DNA from: SZAS-18 sp038322235
GTDB taxonomy: Bacteria; Verrucomicrobiota; Verrucomicrobiia; Chthoniobacterales; SZAS-18
Reading direction: 5' to 3'
Assembly (NCBI GenBank): GCA_038322235.1
Contig: JBBQFQ010000004.1
Coordinates: 62,001-126,000 of the forward strand
DNA length: 64,000 nucleotides
In this document: positions 1 through 9,053 of the stretch, piece by piece
Numbering within the stretch: position 1 is the stretch's first letter
Layout of the letters: each line of letters starts with the position of its first letter
The notes under the pieces: generated by a model
What the model saw: the letters and a program-made list of their open reading frames with translations, nothing else
Database searches by the model: none
What the model was told of the DNA's origin: nothing
Program-made: the position numbers and the translations under genes

Positions 1-1
1 C

Positions 2-238
2 TACCCGCTGCTCGACGTCATCCTCCCGGAAGGCCTCTATCAAACGACGTTTGCGTACCGCAAATCGCACCAGCCGGCAGATGCGCTCGTGCTGGCGCGG
101 AAGGACGGTGCCTTCCTGCTCGCCGGAACCTTCAAGGCAAGTGCCTTCGTCGCGCAGGCGGTCGTCTACGACTTCTTCGACGCGGTACCAGCCGAGGACG
201 ACGGCGAGGAGGAAGGTTTGGATTTCGCGATGCTGTAA
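2..238 (+). CDS. C-terminal end of an unrecognised protein (partial)
   Basis: An open frame enters from the left edge and ends at TAA 236-238, leaving 78 residues. The visible part is hydrophobic to neutral and closes with a very acidic tail (AEDDGEEEG) before DFAML. I recognise no family. The next gene starts 21 bases downstream on the same strand, and an ATP-dependent DNA ligase follows, so the three may be co-transcribed. The function cannot be read from this fragment. Confidence 0.55.
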   Translation, partial: YPLLDVILPEGLYQTTFAYRKSHQPADALVLARKDGAFLLAGTFKASAFVAQAVVYDFFDAVPAEDDGEEEGLDFAML

Positions 239-259
239 CGCCCCTCCCCTTCCCCCTCC

Positions 260-973
260 ATGCAAACCATCCATCTCGAAGTCGGCGGGAAGAGTACTCG
301 CCTCCAACTCCAATCCCTGCCCGAGGCGAAGGCTGCGCTGGGAATCATTCAGCGCACAAGCGTCGGCCCCGTCCAGTCCGTCCGCGTGATGAGCGGCGTC
401 GCGCCGCGCGGGGGCAGCACGTCCGTGACGTTCGCGAATCTGGCCGACGGCGATCCCGAACTGGAGCTGAGCGCCGCTGGCCGCGTCTACGAGCGCGAGC
501 AACTTTCCACGGCCTACTATGATCCAGCGGCCGCCGAACCGCGGCCGATTGGTGACTTCACCGAAATCGACGTGCTTCACGATCCGATGGGCGCCGAGAA
601 GGAACGCCGGCCGCACGCCAACCGCCGTTCGAACTTGAACGAGCTGCTTCCGGTCAAGGCGGGGAAGCGTCTCCCGGTGGCGGAAGCCCTCACCCAGTTC
701 GTCTTCCGCCAGACGCTGCAAATCGTCCACACCGACAGCCTAAGCTACGAATTCCTCCACGCCCTCGCGAAGGAATTGCACACGCGCAACGAGGTTGCCG
801 TGGTCGGCGCCGGCGCAAAAGGAAACGCCCCGCTCGTCGTGCGCGAGAAGGGCAGCCCCTATCGCGCATTCCTCTTTGGCGAGGTCGGCGCCGGCGCGGG
901 AGCTGATCGTTACAAACTCCTCCTCCTCCTCAGCGACATGGAACTAAAGCTCCCCGCTCCACCAGCCGTATAA
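260..973 (+). CDS. Unrecognised 237-residue protein upstream of a DNA ligase
   Basis: A soluble-looking protein with no signal peptide or membrane span. The N-terminal 70 residues look beta-rich and contain a short Gly/Ser stretch (APRGGST). The middle is charged (EKERRPHANRRSN). The C-terminal third has hydrophobic segments ending in LLLLLSDMELKLP. I recognise no family or catalytic motif. It sits 21 bases after one unknown gene and 38 bases before an ATP-dependent DNA ligase, all on the same strand. A role alongside the ligase is suggested by position only. Confidence 0.6.
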   Translation: MQTIHLEVGGKSTRLQLQSLPEAKAALGIIQRTSVGPVQSVRVMSGVAPRGGSTSVTFANLADGDPELELSAAGRVYEREQLSTAYYDPAAAEPRPIGDFTEIDVLHDPMGAEKERRPHANRRSNLNELLPVKAGKRLPVAEALTQFVFRQTLQIVHTDSLSYEFLHALAKELHTRNEVAVVGAGAKGNAPLVVREKGSPYRAFLFGEVGAGAGADRYKLLLLLSDMELKLPAPPAV

Positions 974-1011
974 GACCCAGCTTCGCTGCTCCTGGCTCCC
1001 TTTTTCTTCCC

Positions 1012-2571
1012 ATGATCGACACCGCCAAGCTGCTGGCCCGCGGCTCCTATCGCTTCGCCTCCACGAGCGCGATCACCGATCCCACCCTCCTCGCGGTCGC
1101 GACCGAGTTTGAAAACAACGTCAGCCGAAAGATCGTCGGCATCACCCCGACGGATCTTCCGCGCCGCTTCGCCGGGACGGAGAGGGTGTTTTCGACCACG
1201 AAGATCGACGGAGAAGGCGTCTTCCTGTATTTCGACGCCGCTGGCAGCACGTTTCTCTACAGCGCCCCGTCGGGTCGCGTCCGGTTTGGCTTTGCGGCCG
1301 TGGACGACGCCGCCGCGAAGCTGACAAAGGCCGGGCATCGGAAGGGACTTTTCCGGGCGGAGCTTTTCCTGCCGGGTGAGCGCGACGGCCGGCGACTCGG
1401 CGTCGCGGAAGTCATCAGCGTGAGTTTCAATGGCGAGCCCTCCGAGATCGAGGCGATGCGGCTCGCCGTTTTCGATGCGGTCATGCTCGATGGTCGTGAT
1501 CTGCGCGGACAGCAGTCGGATTTCGGCGCGACCTGGGAACTGCTTGGCCGCATTTTCGGGGAGGATCCGACGCAGCCGAGTCATCGCGTTCCGGGTCACG
1601 AATGCGTCGAGACCGATCTCCCCGCAGAATTCCAGCGCGTGGTCGCGGGCGGCGGGGAAGGTCTCGTCATTCGCCGCCTCCATCGCGCGGAGGTGGTGAA
1701 GACGAAGCCGCATCGCGCGGTGGACGCGGTGGTGATCGGCTATGTCGCGGGCGAGTTCGAAGGAAAATACGGCGTCACCTCGCTGCTCACCGCGTTGAAT
1801 TACCCGCGCCAAGGGCAGAAGCCGCTCTGGCTCCAGGCGCTCGCGCGGGTCGGCTCGGGCTTGAGCGACGAGCAACGAACCGGACTTCTCGCCACGCTCG
1901 CGCCGCTCAAGGTCGATGCACCCCTCGCGATGACGGACTCCGACGGTCGGACGATCCATTTCGTGAAGCCCGAGCTGCTTATCGAACTGGCCGGAGAGGA
2001 TCTCGTGACGACAAGCGGGCGGGCGGAGAACAAGACCCAGCTTCTCTCGTGGGACGGCACCGGCTATTGCTTCGGTGGGCTCGGCACCTTTCCGCGGCTG
2101 ACGTTTGCCCGTTTCACCGGACTCCGGGAGGACAAATCGCTCGCCCAAGGAGGCGCCCGGATCGAGCAGGTCGTCGCGCAACCCGGCGACCCTCAGGCGA
2201 CGGGAGCGTTCGCGGGCGGCAGCGAACCGCGCGTGGTGCGTCGGGAGATCTACGTGAAAGGGGACGACATGCTTCGGAAGCTGGCCGTGGTCGAGCGCGC
2301 GGCGGAGGAAGGCAACTTTCCGTTCGTCGTGTATTGGACCGACTATTCGGGCAAGCGCGCCGAACCGTTGAAAGTGAGTGTGGGCTACGCTCGTCACGCG
2401 GAGCGGGCCACGGCGATCGCGGAGCAGTTCCTGAAGGAGGGCATTACCCGCGGCTTCGTCCCGCTGGGCGCGGCCGGAGCCGCTCCGGCCGCCCCAGGGG
2501 AGCCAAAAGCGGCCAAGCCCCGCGCGAAGACGGGCGCGAAAGCCGAGTCTGCCGAAGGCGCGGAGTCGTGA
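1012..2571 (+). CDS. ATP-dependent DNA ligase-like protein
   Basis: Nucleotidyltransferase of the ATP-dependent polynucleotide ligase superfamily; it would seal nicks through an enzyme-AMP intermediate. Motif I is KIDGEG with the AMP-accepting lysine at about residue 64. Motif III appears as AELFL, motif IIIa as VFDAVMLDG, motif IV as GEGLVIR and motif V as VVKTKPHRAVDAVVIGY. An OB-fold-sized region follows and the protein ends in a low-complexity Ala/Pro/Lys tail. At 519 residues it is longer than a minimal ligase, and no separate nuclease or polymerase domain is obvious. Bacteria use the NAD-dependent LigA for replication, so this is an accessory, probably repair, ligase. The DNA rather than RNA substrate is inferred from the family. 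Confidence 0.85.
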   Translation: MIDTAKLLARGSYRFASTSAITDPTLLAVATEFENNVSRKIVGITPTDLPRRFAGTERVFSTTKIDGEGVFLYFDAAGSTFLYSAPSGRVRFGFAAVDDAAAKLTKAGHRKGLFRAELFLPGERDGRRLGVAEVISVSFNGEPSEIEAMRLAVFDAVMLDGRDLRGQQSDFGATWELLGRIFGEDPTQPSHRVPGHECVETDLPAEFQRVVAGGGEGLVIRRLHRAEVVKTKPHRAVDAVVIGYVAGEFEGKYGVTSLLTALNYPRQGQKPLWLQALARVGSGLSDEQRTGLLATLAPLKVDAPLAMTDSDGRTIHFVKPELLIELAGEDLVTTSGRAENKTQLLSWDGTGYCFGGLGTFPRLTFARFTGLREDKSLAQGGARIEQVVAQPGDPQATGAFAGGSEPRVVRREIYVKGDDMLRKLAVVERAAEEGNFPFVVYWTDYSGKRAEPLKVSVGYARHAERATAIAEQFLKEGITRGFVPLGAAGAAPAAPGEPKAAKPRAKTGAKAESAEGAES

Positions 2572-2640
2572 ACGCGCTCAGCTGCTGGCCGCCCCCGATT
2601 GAAGAATCAGCGCACGACGGAGGGACATCGCCCAACTCCC

Positions 2641-3111
2641 ATGATTGTTGTTCCCCTCGCCCAGCGTCCCGACGTCATTCCCGTCCTCGCCCGCTGGCTT
2701 TACGAAGAGTGGGGCTACTTTCACGAGCACGACTCGATCGAGCGGCGAACGGCCGAGCTTTCCGCCCGGCTGCGGGAGGACGCGATCCCGATGACGTTCG
2801 TGGCCCTCGCGTCCGCCGAGCCTGATGCACCTGCGATCGGCACTGCCGCACTGACACCGGACGATCTCGAGACGCGCCCGGATCTATGTCCCTGGCTCGC
2901 GAGCGTTCTGGTCGATCCCCGGTATCGCGGGCGCGGGGTTGGGAGCACGCTCGTCACCGCCGTCGTCGCGAAGGCGCGAGAACTCGGGCACCGCCGCTTG
3001 TTCCTCTTCACGGAGGATCAGCAGGCGCTCTATGCGCGACTGGGCTGGGCAGAGTCAGACCGAGCGGAGTATCGGGGCCATCCGATCACCATCATGCAGC
3101 GGGAAATGTAA
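2641..3111 (+). CDS. GNAT-family N-acetyltransferase
   Basis: A 156-residue GCN5-related acetyltransferase. The acetyl-CoA pyrophosphate-binding loop is visible as VDPRYRGRGVGSTLV, and the fold continues with LFLFTEDQQALYARLGW, a typical GNAT C-terminal strand-helix ending. I chose the ATG at 2641 because the fold begins there; an in-frame ATG at 2599 would add 14 residues unlike the family. Substrate unknown. It lies 69 bases after the DNA ligase gene and 78 bases before the acyl-CoA dehydrogenase operon. Confidence 0.85.
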   Translation: MIVVPLAQRPDVIPVLARWLYEEWGYFHEHDSIERRTAELSARLREDAIPMTFVALASAEPDAPAIGTAALTPDDLETRPDLCPWLASVLVDPRYRGRGVGSTLVTAVVAKARELGHRRLFLFTEDQQALYARLGWAESDRAEYRGHPITIMQREM

Positions 3112-3189
3112 GCGCGCCTTCCAGGTTCGGTGCACAGCGCGACTTTTCGCTAGCGGCGCGCCGAGTCTTACCCAGAGTCGTGCACTCCC

Positions 3190-5490
3190 ATGGATTTCGC
3201 TCCTTCAACCGCCGCGCGCCAGACCCTCGAGCGCCTCACGCCGTTCATGAACGAACACGTTTTCCCGGCGGAAGCGGAATACCACCGGCAGCTGGGACAC
3301 TCGGGTGGCGACTGGCGCCGGTGGCGACAGCCCGCGATCATGGAATCGCTAAAGCAGAAGGCCCGGGCCGCCGGCCTTTGGAATCTTTTCCTTCCGGGGA
3401 CGGCGCACGGCGGTGCGGGTTTGAGCAATGCCGATTACGCCCCTCTCGCCGAAGTGATGGGACGGTCTTTCATTGCGCCTGAGGTCTTCAACTGCAACGC
3501 GCCCGACACGGGAAACATGGAGGTGCTGGCCCAATACGGCACGCCCGCGCAGCAAGACGCTTGGCTGCATCAGCTCCTGGACGGGACCATTCGTTCCGCG
3601 TTTTGCATGACTGAACCGGACGTCGCGTCGTCCGATGCCACCAACATGGCGGCGACCGCGATCGTGGAGGGCGATCAGGTGGTGCTAAACGGCGTGAAGT
3701 GGTGGAGCACCGGGCTCGGGCATCCGAACTGCCGCCTGCTGATCTTCATGGGGGTGACGGATCCGAACGCGGACAAACACCAACGGCACTCGATGGTGTT
3801 GGTCCCGATCGACGCGTCTGGCGTGGAGATCGGGCGAATGCTGCCGGTCTTCGGAGGCTTCGATGAACCGTCCGGCCACGGTGAAGTCTCGTTCCGCAAC
3901 GCGCGGGTCCCCCGGGAGAACATCCTGCTCGGCGCGGGTCGCGGCTTTGAGATCGCCCAGGGTCGACTCGGTCCTGGCCGCATTCATCATTGCATGCGCG
4001 CCCTCGGAGCGGCGGAACGAGCGCTGGAGCTGATGTGCCAGCGTGCGATCGGTCGGGTCGCGTTTGGCCAGCCGCTTGCGCGCCTTGGCGGAAACAACGA
4101 TCGAATTGCCAACGCCCGCATGGCCATTGAACAGGCGAGACTTCTGACCCTGAAAGCCGCCTGGATGATGGATACGGTCGGGGCGAAAGGCGCGATGAGC
4201 GAGATCTCCCAAATCAAGGTCGTGGTGCCGCAAGTGGCCTGCGACGTCATCGATGAGGCGATCCAAATGTACGGTGGCGCAGGGGTGAGCGACGATTTCC
4301 CCCTCGCGTCGCTCTACGCCTACGCGCGCGTGCTCCGAATCGTTGATGGGCCCGATGCGGTCCACCGTGCGCTGGTCGGCAAACTCGAACTCCGGAAGCA
4401 TCTGAAGGCAGCCGTGAAGCCGTCGCCGCTGCTCGATGCCGCCGGGGCGGTCCGGGAGGGCGAGTCGCTCAACGGCGAAGCGATCGCGGCGTTCCTGCAG
4501 CGGGAAGTGGGGGGGCTGAGCGGACAGCCAGCGATCGCTCAATTCCCGGGCGGTGCTTCGAATCTCACCTACCTCCTGAAATACCCGGAGCGCGAGCTCG
4601 TGCTTCGCCGGCCGCCCTTCGGTCACAAGGCAAAATCGGCCCACGACGTCGGGCGCGAGGCGCGCATCATGGCATCACTGAAGCCAGTCTACCCCTGCGT
4701 TCCCGCGGTGGTCGCGACTTGCAGTGACCCCGCGGTCCTGGGGTGCGATTTTTACGTGATGGAGAGGATCGCGGGCGTGATCCCGCGGCGCGATCTGCCG
4801 GCGGAGTTGAATCTCGATGCCGCCGCCACGCGCCAGCTTTGCTTGAATGTGATCGACAAATTGATCGAACTGCATCTCGTGGACTGGCGGGCCGCGAAAC
4901 TCGAGAGCGTTGGGAAAGGTGAAGGCTATGTACAGCGCCAGATCGATGGCTGGACCGATCGCTACCGGAAGGCCAAGACCCCGGACGTGGGCGACTGCGA
5001 GCGGGTGATCGCTTGGCTGCATCAGAAACTTCCGGCCCAGGACATCGCGACGTGCGTGATTCACAACGATTTTCGCCTCGACAATGTCGTGCTTAATCCC
5101 ACCAAGCCGCTCGAGATCATCGGAGTGCTCGACTGGGAAATGGCCACGCTGGGTGATCCGCTCATGGATCTCGGCAACTCCCTCGCCTATTGGGTGCAGG
5201 CCGACGACGACCCCATTTTCCAAAAGACCCGCCGGCAGCCGACGAACGCTCCCGGAATGCTGACGAGGGCCGAGGTGATCGAATACTACGCCACGAAGAC
5301 CGGTCACCGCGTGGACAACTTCGACTTCTACTCGGTTTATGGGTTGTTCCGGCTGGTGGTGATCGTGCAGCAGATTTATTATCGCTTCTTTCACGGGCAG
5401 ACGAAGAATCCCGAGTTCGCCGGATTCGGACTGATGTCGAAATACCTCGAGCAGCGCTGTCTCGCCTTCATCGACAAGTCGAAGCTCTGA
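3190..5490 (+). CDS. Acyl-CoA dehydrogenase fused to APH-type phosphotransferase (ACAD10/11-like, domain order reversed)
   Basis: A 766-residue fusion. Residues about 1-400 are a flavin-dependent acyl-CoA dehydrogenase (CMTEPDVASSDATNM substrate/flavin region, YGGAGVSDDFPLA near its end). Residues about 430-766 are an aminoglycoside-phosphotransferase-fold kinase with the catalytic loop HNDFRLDNVVL and metal-binding GVLDWEMATLGDPLMDLG. In human ACAD10/ACAD11 the kinase precedes the dehydrogenase; here it follows. The mammalian enzymes and the bacterial levulinate kinase LvaA act on 4-hydroxyacyl-CoA: the 4-hydroxyl is phosphorylated, then eliminated. I infer the same type of substrate. It is the first gene of a likely four-gene operon with a histidine phosphatase and two SDR oxidoreductases. 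Confidence 0.9.
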   Translation: MDFAPSTAARQTLERLTPFMNEHVFPAEAEYHRQLGHSGGDWRRWRQPAIMESLKQKARAAGLWNLFLPGTAHGGAGLSNADYAPLAEVMGRSFIAPEVFNCNAPDTGNMEVLAQYGTPAQQDAWLHQLLDGTIRSAFCMTEPDVASSDATNMAATAIVEGDQVVLNGVKWWSTGLGHPNCRLLIFMGVTDPNADKHQRHSMVLVPIDASGVEIGRMLPVFGGFDEPSGHGEVSFRNARVPRENILLGAGRGFEIAQGRLGPGRIHHCMRALGAAERALELMCQRAIGRVAFGQPLARLGGNNDRIANARMAIEQARLLTLKAAWMMDTVGAKGAMSEISQIKVVVPQVACDVIDEAIQMYGGAGVSDDFPLASLYAYARVLRIVDGPDAVHRALVGKLELRKHLKAAVKPSPLLDAAGAVREGESLNGEAIAAFLQREVGGLSGQPAIAQFPGGASNLTYLLKYPERELVLRRPPFGHKAKSAHDVGREARIMASLKPVYPCVPAVVATCSDPAVLGCDFYVMERIAGVIPRRDLPAELNLDAAATRQLCLNVIDKLIELHLVDWRAAKLESVGKGEGYVQRQIDGWTDRYRKAKTPDVGDCERVIAWLHQKLPAQDIATCVIHNDFRLDNVVLNPTKPLEIIGVLDWEMATLGDPLMDLGNSLAYWVQADDDPIFQKTRRQPTNAPGMLTRAEVIEYYATKTGHRVDNFDFYSVYGLFRLVVIVQQIYYRFFHGQTKNPEFAGFGLMSKYLEQRCLAFIDKSKL

Positions 5491-5505
5491 GCCGCACCGA
5501 AAGCA

Positions 5506-6201
5506 ATGGGTGAGATCATTCTGATTCGGCACGGGCAGGCCAGCTTCTTGGCAGCGGACTACGACGACCTCTCGCCTTTGGGGATCGAGCAAGCCCGCCG
5601 CCTGGGATCCTGGTGGCGGGACGAGGGCCGGCAGCCGCATCGGATCGTCGCGGGTGGCATGAGACGCCATCGCCAGACCGCGGAGGCATGTCTCGAGGGC
5701 CTCGGCCGCGCAGCTGGCGGGTCCGGGGTCACGATCGATCCCGACCTGAATGAGTTCGACCACGAAGACATTGTTGCAGTCTACCGGCCGGACCTTGCGA
5801 ACCACGCCGCGATCGCTCGCTTCGTCGAATCCTCGCCCGATCCCGCGCGCGCCTTTCAAGAGATCTTTCGTCAGTCAGTTGCGCGCTGGACGAGCGGAAC
5901 CTTCGACGCGGAATATCGCGAGCCCTGGCCCACTTTTCGCGACCGTTGCGAAGCCGGCTTCGCCCGGGTCGTCAGATCCGTCGAGCAGGGAACTTCCGTC
6001 GCCGTCTTCACGTCCGGCGGACCCATCAGCGTCGCGTTGCACAAGCTGCTTGGCATGGCGGAGGAGGACTTGTTTGATCGAGCTCTGCTCCACGCCAACA
6101 CCGGCCACACGGTCGTCCGCGTTTGGGAGACGGGAACGCTCACCCCCGGCGCGATCAATGAAATTCCCCACCTCACCGAGGCGACCATGACGCTGCGCTA
6201 A
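5506..6201 (+). CDS. Histidine phosphatase family protein
   Basis: A 231-residue member of the phosphoglycerate mutase-like phosphatase superfamily. The phosphohistidine motif is IRHGQA at about residues 7-12, and a later conserved region reads VAVFTSGGPISVAL. It follows the ACAD/APH fusion by 15 bases on the same strand, so the two are very likely co-transcribed. A phosphatase beside an acyl-CoA kinase could remove misplaced phosphate or act on a pathway intermediate. That role is inferred from context. Confidence 0.85.
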   Translation: MGEIILIRHGQASFLAADYDDLSPLGIEQARRLGSWWRDEGRQPHRIVAGGMRRHRQTAEACLEGLGRAAGGSGVTIDPDLNEFDHEDIVAVYRPDLANHAAIARFVESSPDPARAFQEIFRQSVARWTSGTFDAEYREPWPTFRDRCEAGFARVVRSVEQGTSVAVFTSGGPISVALHKLLGMAEEDLFDRALLHANTGHTVVRVWETGTLTPGAINEIPHLTEATMTLR

Positions 6202-6236
6202 TCGCGGACCGATCACCAACCCGCACACCCCAACCC

Positions 6237-6998
6237 ATGCCTCCCTTCGACCTCACCGGAAAAATCGCTCTCGTCACTGGTGCCAGCCGCGGCATCGGCG
6301 AGGCGAGCGCCCGCCTCCTCGCCGCCTACGGCGCGCACGTCATCGTTTCAAGCCGGAAGGCGGAGTCCTGCGAAACTGTGGCGGGCGAGATCCGCGCGGC
6401 CGGCGGAAGTGCGGAGGTGCTCGCGTGCCACATCGGAGAGATGGAGCAGATCACGGCGGCATTCGCGGCGATCGAAGCGCAGCACGGACGCCTCGACGTC
6501 CTGGTGAACAACGCCGCCGCGAATCCATATTATGGACCGATTTTCGACACGGACCTTGGCGCGTTTCAGAAGACGGTCGACGTGAACATCCGCGGCTACT
6601 TCTTCATGACCTCCCTCGGCGCGAAACTGATGATGCGGGGCGGCGGCGGCAGCATCATCAATGTCGCCTCCGTGAATGGGGTGAACCCCGGCCTGCTCCA
6701 GGGGATCTACTCGATCACCAAGGCGGCTATTATCTCGATGACGAAGGCGTTTGCGAAGGAATGCGCGACCTCCGGGATCCGCGTCAACGCGGTATTGCCG
6801 GGGATCACCGATACGAAGTTTGCCTCGGCCCTCGTGAAGAATCCAGCCGTTCTGGGACATGCGCTCGCGCACGTCCCGATGAACCGCGTGGCCCAGCCCG
6901 AGGAAATCGCAGGCTCGATTCTTTACCTCGCCTCTCCCGCCTCCAGCTATACGACCGGCTCCTGCATCACGGTCGATGGGGGCTACCTGATCGCCTGA
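6237..6998 (+). CDS. SDR-family oxidoreductase
   Basis: A classical 253-residue short-chain dehydrogenase/reductase with a Rossmann fold. The NAD(P)-binding loop is TGASRGIGE, the structural motif is VNNAA, and the active site has the YSITKAA (YxxxK) pair with the upstream serine in NVASVNG. Residues downstream of the glycine loop read VSSRKAE, and an arginine there often favours NADP(H). It starts 35 bases after the phosphatase gene. Substrate unknown; the operon suggests oxidation or reduction of a hydroxyacyl or ketoacyl intermediate. Confidence 0.88.
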   Translation: MPPFDLTGKIALVTGASRGIGEASARLLAAYGAHVIVSSRKAESCETVAGEIRAAGGSAEVLACHIGEMEQITAAFAAIEAQHGRLDVLVNNAAANPYYGPIFDTDLGAFQKTVDVNIRGYFFMTSLGAKLMMRGGGGSIINVASVNGVNPGLLQGIYSITKAAIISMTKAFAKECATSGIRVNAVLPGITDTKFASALVKNPAVLGHALAHVPMNRVAQPEEIAGSILYLASPASSYTTGSCITVDGGYLIA

Positions 6999-7029
6999 TT
7001 TCCCGCGTTCCCCATCCTGAAATACCCCT

Positions 7030-7878
7030 ATGAAATCCTTCAAAAACAAAGTCGCAGTCATCACCGGAGCCGCCGAAGGGATTGGCAAAGCGCTCGCCGT
7101 CAAGGCTGCGGCGGAAGGCATGAAGCTCGTCCTCGCCGATCTGAATCCTGCCACGCTCGAAAAAACGGGAGCAGAGTTGGCGGCGGGAGGAACGGAGGTC
7201 GTGACGATGAAGGTGGACGTCACTTCGGCCGACGAAGTCGCGGCGCTCGCTGATCGTGCCTATGCGGCGTTCGGAGCCGTCCATCTCCTCGCCAACAACG
7301 CAGGTGTCGGCGTGGGCAACAACGCCTGGGAAACCTCGCTCAAGGAGTGGGACTGGGTATTGGGCGTGAATCTCTACGGGGTCATCCATGGCCTCCGCAG
7401 CTTCATTCCGCGGATGCTCGCCGGGGGAGAGGAAGGCCACATTCTCAATACCGCATCGGCGGCGGGGCTCGTTTCGGCGCCCTCCCTCGCGGCGTACAAC
7501 GTCAGCAAATTTGGCGTCGTGACGTTGACGGAAGGACTCCATCACGACCTCGTTCTCCGCCAGTCGAAGCTGAAGGCCCATGTGCTTTGCCCCGCGTGGG
7601 TCCAGACGCGAATCCACGATTCGACCCGTTACCTTTCGGACGAGGCGCAGAAGTCCGCGGCCGTGCGCGGGGCGGACCCAGTGGCGCAGCTGATTCGCAG
7701 CGCGATCGCGAAAGCGGTCGAAAGCGGTATCACTCCGCAGAAGGTCGCAGACGATGTGTTCGATGCCCTGATGAACGATCGGTTCTACATCATCACTCAC
7801 GAGATGACGAAGGCTGGGGTGAAGACGCGGATGGACGACATCCTGATGCCGCGTTCCCCGACCTTGCTGACGATTTGA
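7030..7878 (+). CDS. SDR-family oxidoreductase
   Basis: A second short-chain dehydrogenase, 282 residues, with cofactor loop TGAAEGIGKALA, LANNAGVG and the YNVSKFG active-site pair. The acidic VLADLN after strand 2 suggests NAD rather than NADP. It lies 31 bases after the first SDR gene and is the last gene of the likely operon begun at 3190. The two SDRs are not close copies, so they probably act on different substrates or steps. It faces a convergent methyltransferase gene with an 11-base gap. Confidence 0.88.
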   Translation: MKSFKNKVAVITGAAEGIGKALAVKAAAEGMKLVLADLNPATLEKTGAELAAGGTEVVTMKVDVTSADEVAALADRAYAAFGAVHLLANNAGVGVGNNAWETSLKEWDWVLGVNLYGVIHGLRSFIPRMLAGGEEGHILNTASAAGLVSAPSLAAYNVSKFGVVTLTEGLHHDLVLRQSKLKAHVLCPAWVQTRIHDSTRYLSDEAQKSAAVRGADPVAQLIRSAIAKAVESGITPQKVADDVFDALMNDRFYIITHEMTKAGVKTRMDDILMPRSPTLLTI

Positions 7879-7889
7879 CGGATCTGGAG

Positions 7890-8591
7890 TCAGCCGCGCT
7901 GGGCGACGAGCACGGCGAACCCGCCCCGACGCCAAAAGACGTCCGCGTGGGCGAATCCCGCCGCATCGAGCGCAGCCAGTTCCTGGCGGAGGGGAAAGTA
8001 TCGATCTTCCGAGCGCCAAAGCTCGAAGTTCGCGCGTCCCTCCGCCTCCGAAAATCCGTACGCCATCTGGTGGGCCAACAAGGCCTCGAAGGCCGCAGCC
8101 TCCAGTTGAGGTGAGTCCGGCAGGGCCGGATCGGCATTCACGAACAACCCTCCTGGACGGAGAGCCTGACGGGCCCGCTCGTAGATCGTCTGCTTCGCTC
8201 GCAGGCTCTGAACATGATGAAGGGCCAGGGACGAAACGATGGCTCCGATCCCATCGGGAAACGACGATTCGAAGGTGCCATGGACGTATTCAACCCGCTG
8301 GCCATCCGTCGAAAAACGTGAACGAGCGTGCGACAGCATTGCTCCGTCCGCGTCGAGCAGGACGAACCGGGCGGCGGAAAAACGCGCCATCAGCCGCCCA
8401 GCCAAGCCGCCGGTACCCGTCCCGAGATCGAGGATCGGTCCGCCGGATGCGGCGGCGCTCGTGGCGAGCGCCTCCCCAACTGCATCTAACATCTCATCGT
8501 AGTGTGGAATGCGAAGGCGGATCGCCTCGTCGTAGTCGCTCGAAATAATGCCGAGATGACTCGCAACGGAATGCTGGGCACGTTGGGTCAT
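7890..8591 (-). CDS. Class I SAM-dependent methyltransferase
   Basis: A 233-residue Rossmann-fold methyltransferase. Motif I is ILDLGTGTGGLAGRL and the acidic end of strand 2 is VLLDADGAM. The region IVSSLALHHVQ corresponds to motif II/III of small-molecule methyltransferases. Substrate not identifiable. It is transcribed toward the SDR gene and has no partner in an operon. Confidence 0.85.
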   Translation of the reverse strand: MTQRAQHSVASHLGIISSDYDEAIRLRIPHYDEMLDAVGEALATSAAASGGPILDLGTGTGGLAGRLMARFSAARFVLLDADGAMLSHARSRFSTDGQRVEYVHGTFESSFPDGIGAIVSSLALHHVQSLRAKQTIYERARQALRPGGLFVNADPALPDSPQLEAAAFEALLAHQMAYGFSEAEGRANFELWRSEDRYFPLRQELAALDAAGFAHADVFWRRGGFAVLVAQRG

Positions 8592-8635
8592 ATTCCGTCA
8601 CGATGCCCCGCGCGGTTCCATGTCGCGACTAAATT

Positions 8636-8734
8636 TTCGCTGCGAGCGAAGCAGAGCCGTACTCTAATTTCCAGAATTATTCGACCAACTGTGACAGCGT
8701 GCGTTCGAATAACGCCGGCTTCGCTGCGAGCGAA
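8636..8734. repeat. Pair of near-palindromic 15-mers in an intergenic region
   Basis: The sequence TTCGCTGCGAGCGAA occurs at 8636-8650 and again at 8720-8734. Each copy is an imperfect palindrome. The two lie in the spacer between the start of the methyltransferase gene and a tiny plus-strand gene at 8888. Paired sites like this could be an operator, but nothing else supports that. Confidence 0.35.
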
Positions 8735-8887
8735 ATCTTTTTCGATCCAATCGCGAATTTTTTCGCCACCATCACGGAAACCAGTGCTATTGCGATGCAG
8801 CCAGCCAATGCTGGCGAATCAATGCCGGGAAGGTTAACGGACCCGATATTCGCGCGAACACGAACCCTGAATCACTGATATCATCCC

Positions 8888-8983
8888 ATGAATGCCAAAA
8901 AGTATCTCCTCTATTGGTTTCTTGCACTCCTCGCGTTTCTCTCCGCCGGTGCAGTAGGCCTTTGGGCGTATAACTTGAAGTAG
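8888..8983 (+). CDS. Possible 31-residue single-span membrane peptide
   Basis: ATG at 8888 opens a 32-codon frame ending in TAG 8981-8983. After a short basic start (MNAKK) the peptide is one hydrophobic helix (LALLAFLSAGAVGLW) and it ends in YNLK. The charge pattern, basic inside followed by a helix, is what a real small membrane protein would show. There is no clear ribosome-binding site. A hairpin with CCCGGG arms lies just downstream (about 8998-9018) without a T-run. It stands alone between the methyltransferase and dnaB. Confidence 0.4.
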   Translation: MNAKKYLLYWFLALLAFLSAGAVGLWAYNLK

Positions 8984-9053
8984 ACCGGACGCCGCATCCC
9001 GGGCAGGTTTTCCCGGGAACTCCAATGCGACTCGAGTCCGCGGGACGGAACGG

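Noticed and set aside
910..2397. Long minus-strand open frame (495 codons) opposite the DNA ligase gene
   Set aside because: The plus strand carries all ligase motifs; the opposite frame is Arg/His/Glu-rich shadow sequence typical of high-GC DNA.
8996..9020. Terminator after the 31-residue peptide
   Set aside because: The CCCGGG hairpin has no following T-run on either strand.
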